Below, one piece after another: positions 13,547 through 15,988 of a stretch of DNA of 15,988 bases. Numbering within the stretch: the first letter of the stretch is position 1; every line of letters starts with the position of its first letter. Both the position numbers and the translations under genes were made by a program. The DNA lies in assembly GCA_002298885.1 (NCBI GenBank), contig DBMK01000231.1, forward strand, positions 1-15,988, written 5' to 3'. Under the pieces are notes generated by a model. It searched no databases. It was not told the DNA's origin and was given only the letters and a program-made list of their open reading frames with translations. Origin of the DNA: Anaerolineaceae bacterium UBA700. Lineage in GTDB: Bacteria > Chloroflexota > Anaerolineae > Anaerolineales > Anaerolineaceae.

Positions 13547-15950
13547 TTCAGATCCCAACTCCCACTTCGAGAGTGAAATCCGGGCTTCCATGGCTGCGCC
13601 GCAGCCGCGCCCCGAGTTCGTCAAAGATTTGCAGGTCCGCCTGTCCCGCCAGGCGGCCGCTGTCCCTCAAAAAAACCCGCGCCCGTTCTTCATGCGCTGG
13701 GCCGTACTGGCTCCGGCAGCGCTGCTGCTGGTGTTGGCTGCCAGCGTCCTGGTAGTCGGCCCGCAGCGCGTATGGGCCGCCTTCAGCGGCCTCTTCGGCT
13801 ACGTGCCCGATATCGGCCTGGTGCGCAACGACGGCAGCCTGCGACTGCTGGCCGCCCCGGTTGAACAGACGCGGGGTGAGATCACCCTGCGGGTGACCCA
13901 GGGCGCGGCAGACGGCCTGCGCACTGTGATCATCTACCAGGCGGACGGGCTTTCCATCGCCGCCGCCAACTCGCAGGGCGAGATCGCTGCCACCGGCGGC
14001 CCGGCTGCTCTGCTGCTGCCGGACGGTTCGATCCTGGCCGAGCAGGAGGCTGGCGGGCCGGGGTGGGGCACAGGCTACCAGAGTCGCCTGGTATTCCCGG
14101 CGCTCCCGGCGAACGTGGACAAAGCCACCCTGCTCGTATCCCGCCTGCAGAGCATGCCCGCCGGCGCGGCCCCCGAGGATTGGCGCCTTGCCCTGCAGTT
14201 CAAGCCGGCCCCGCCCGACCAGCAGATGATGCCGGTCTACGAGCTGTCCACCCCCACCGGCGCGGCCGTGGTCCAGGCCGCTCCCCAGGCCACCTCAACC
14301 GGCCCGGCAGCCGCGTCGTCCCCGGCCGTTGCCCTGGGCAATACCGTCGAACGCCTGGGCGTCCGCTTCAGCCTGGACCGCGTCGTCGACCAGGGGCAGG
14401 GCTACCTGCTGGAGGGCAGCACCACTTGGGACACCAGCCGCTACACCACGGTCGGCTTCGATCCCTTCGTTATGGATGCTTACGTCTTGCTGGACGCCAC
14501 AGGCCAGCGCATTCCCTACGAGGTCGCCCAACCTGATAACGGAGGCTCAAACAGGCAGGGCTTTACCTGGGCCCTGCGCACCAATAGCAAGGCTTACCCC
14601 GGGCCCTGGATACTGACCCTTCCCACTCCGTTGGCCTACCAACAGCCCGCCGGCGAACGCCCCGGCTTCCAGGTGGACTTCGGCAACAGCCCGCAGGTGG
14701 GGCAGACCTGGCAGGTCGGCCAGCAGGTGGAGGCTTTTGGCTATAATGTGCGCCTGGACTCGGCGGCCCTCCGCCAGGATGCGCGCAGCGGCTCTGCGGT
14801 GGTCGAATTTCACCTTACCGTTGACTCAGGCGTCACTGGTGTCGGCCTTGAGGACCTGCAGAACCAGCCCGAGGCCGGGGCCTCGCAGGCAGGCGCCGGC
14901 GGCGGGGGCGGGGGTGGCGGGCTGGAACCAACTCCGGTCCCCAACACAATTACCACGTCCATCCCGTACTACAAGACCCCCAGCGGTTTACACCGCATCG
15001 AGCTGCAATCGCTGGCGTACGCGCTGTCCGGGACCTGGCAGGTGAGTTGGACCCCGCCTGTCATCGCAGGCCAGGCGGTTCCTACCCAGCCCGCCCCGGC
15101 CTGCCTCACCTACCAAAAATGGGAGGAGTTGAAAGGAGGGGCCGCGGCCCAGCTACCGCCGAGTTTGACCGGGCGCCTGCTGCTTGAAAACTACACCGGC
15201 CAGTTGATGCCACAGCTATCCATGGCCAACGTGGACGGCAGCGGTCTCAAGGTGCTCGCAATCGGAGGGTGGAGCGCGCTCTCGCCGGATGGCTCCAAGG
15301 TGCTGTTTATAAAAAGCAACGGTCCGAGTCTGTTCGTCCAGGACGTCCAGACTGGCGAGATCAGCGCCATTCCAGGCAGCGGGGCCGACGATTACCATGG
15401 CATGTGGTCGCCCGACGGCCAGTGGATTGCGTTTGTGCGAAGTTTGAGCGGCATTTACATCATGCACCCGGATGGCAGCGGTCTCAAGCAGGTAACCAAT
15501 TCTTCCACATTGTCCTACCTGGTTGGCTGGCTGCCGGATAACCGCAGCCTGGTGATCACCACCCAGGGGTTGGGCGGCAGCCAGGTGCAGGTCGTGGATA
15601 CCCAGAGCGGCGCGGTGGACAAGAAATTCACGATCGAAAACGCCAAAGGTGCCTTTGCCAGGTTGTCCCCGGACGGCAAGCGCCTGGCATTCAGCGAGAT
15701 GGCCTTCGGCCTGCCCTCCTACGGCATCTACGTCAGCAACCTGGACGGCACTGACAAACGCCTGGTGGCCGGCCTGGAGAAGGGCGCAGCCTCCGCTGGC
15801 GCCTGGAGCCCGGATAGTGTCTGGCTGGCGCTGTCGGTTGCAGAGCCCAACGGGCCGGATGGGAACGAATCCCTGCTTGCCGTCCGCCCGGATACCTGCC
15901 AGCTCGTCCGCCTGCCCGGTCTCACCGGCCTGGTGACCGACTGGAAATAA
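13539..15950 (+). CDS. Membrane-anchored beta-propeller protein, probable anti-sigma factor
   Basis: The 803-residue protein begins with a short cytoplasmic tail (1-53), then one membrane helix (about 54-74), placing the rest outside. A large extracytoplasmic region of beta-type sequence follows, interrupted by a glycine run near 453-461 and a Pro/Thr linker (LEPTPVP). From about residue 555 on are TolB/WD40-like propeller repeats with recurring SPDG-S-x-VLF, SPDGQWIAFV, PDGSGLKQ and SPDGKRLAFS blades. By position and topology it should restrain the sigma factor and respond to an outside signal. The tail lacks the H-x3-C-x2-C zinc motif of many anti-sigma factors. The start at 13539 is chosen over longer frames because GAGGAT lies six bases upstream and it overlaps the sigma gene end by 8 nt. 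Confidence 0.78.
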   Translation: MPDSDPNSHFESEIRASMAAPQPRPEFVKDLQVRLSRQAAAVPQKNPRPFFMRWAVLAPAALLLVLAASVLVVGPQRVWAAFSGLFGYVPDIGLVRNDGSLRLLAAPVEQTRGEITLRVTQGAADGLRTVIIYQADGLSIAAANSQGEIAATGGPAALLLPDGSILAEQEAGGPGWGTGYQSRLVFPALPANVDKATLLVSRLQSMPAGAAPEDWRLALQFKPAPPDQQMMPVYELSTPTGAAVVQAAPQATSTGPAAASSPAVALGNTVERLGVRFSLDRVVDQGQGYLLEGSTTWDTSRYTTVGFDPFVMDAYVLLDATGQRIPYEVAQPDNGGSNRQGFTWALRTNSKAYPGPWILTLPTPLAYQQPAGERPGFQVDFGNSPQVGQTWQVGQQVEAFGYNVRLDSAALRQDARSGSAVVEFHLTVDSGVTGVGLEDLQNQPEAGASQAGAGGGGGGGGLEPTPVPNTITTSIPYYKTPSGLHRIELQSLAYALSGTWQVSWTPPVIAGQAVPTQPAPACLTYQKWEELKGGAAAQLPPSLTGRLLLENYTGQLMPQLSMANVDGSGLKVLAIGGWSALSPDGSKVLFIKSNGPSLFVQDVQTGEISAIPGSGADDYHGMWSPDGQWIAFVRSLSGIYIMHPDGSGLKQVTNSSTLSYLVGWLPDNRSLVITTQGLGGSQVQVVDTQSGAVDKKFTIENAKGAFARLSPDGKRLAFSEMAFGLPSYGIYVSNLDGTDKRLVAGLEKGAASAGAWSPDSVWLALSVAEPNGPDGNESLLAVRPDTCQLVRLPGLTGLVTDWK

Positions 15951-15962
15951 TTGATCAAGGGT

Positions 15963-15988
15963 TTTTGCCCCGCTGCAGCGGGGCAAAA
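15963..15988 (+). terminator. Palindromic terminator after the sigma-factor unit
   Basis: The last 26 bases are a perfect palindrome whose half is TTTTGCCCCGCTG. The strong GC stem flanked by T and A runs fits a bidirectional terminator; any further T-run lies beyond the window. Confidence 0.7.

Overview
The window reads as part of an anaerobic bacterial genome, most plausibly Chloroflexota (Anaerolineae-like). This placement is an inference from protein style: a short-form sugar ABC importer, a glycyl radical enzyme, corrinoid methyltransfer genes, a GT-C-like membrane protein with a YADDFC motif, and an ECF sigma factor paired with a propeller-bearing membrane partner. No rRNA, tRNA, CRISPR array or insertion sequence was seen.

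The left part (1-6934) is one run of minus-strand genes, read from right to left. It holds a LacI-type regulator, a lipoprotein sugar-binding protein, a sugar ABC ATPase, a permease, a URO-D/MtaA-family methyltransferase, a B12-binding corrinoid protein, a stand-alone MetH-activation-domain protein, and the start of one more gene cut by the window edge. Gaps are short (1-30 nt) except around the binding-protein gene, where a strong hairpin separates it from the ATPase. A good minus-strand promoter (TTGAAA, 17 bp, TATACT) lies upstream of the regulator.

Divergently (7223-10056, plus strand) lie a radical-SAM activase and a glycyl radical enzyme that overlap by 4 nt and end in a clear terminator. 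The divergent control region holds a perfect 15-bp-arm palindrome between the two predicted promoters, plus a short tandem repeat at the minus-strand start site. The simplest reading is one LacI-controlled catabolic locus. It would import a small sugar- or polyol-like compound, process it by radical chemistry, and move a methyl group through a corrinoid protein. The substrate is not known, and I do not recognise this exact combination as a described pathway.

Caution: codon use changes sharply inside the methyltransferase gene, near 2052. Left of that point third codon positions are about 99% G/C; right of it they are about 82%. The first 2 kb may therefore come from another genome, by recombination or by chimeric assembly at a conserved block. 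Any claim linking the corrinoid protein and its reactivator to the importer depends on that junction being real.

The right part (10213-15950) is unrelated housekeeping or accessory content. It holds a short-chain dehydrogenase with its own terminator, a convergent multi-pass membrane protein, and a divergent two-gene unit of ECF sigma factor and membrane-anchored propeller protein (probable anti-sigma) ending at a perfect palindromic terminator at the window edge.
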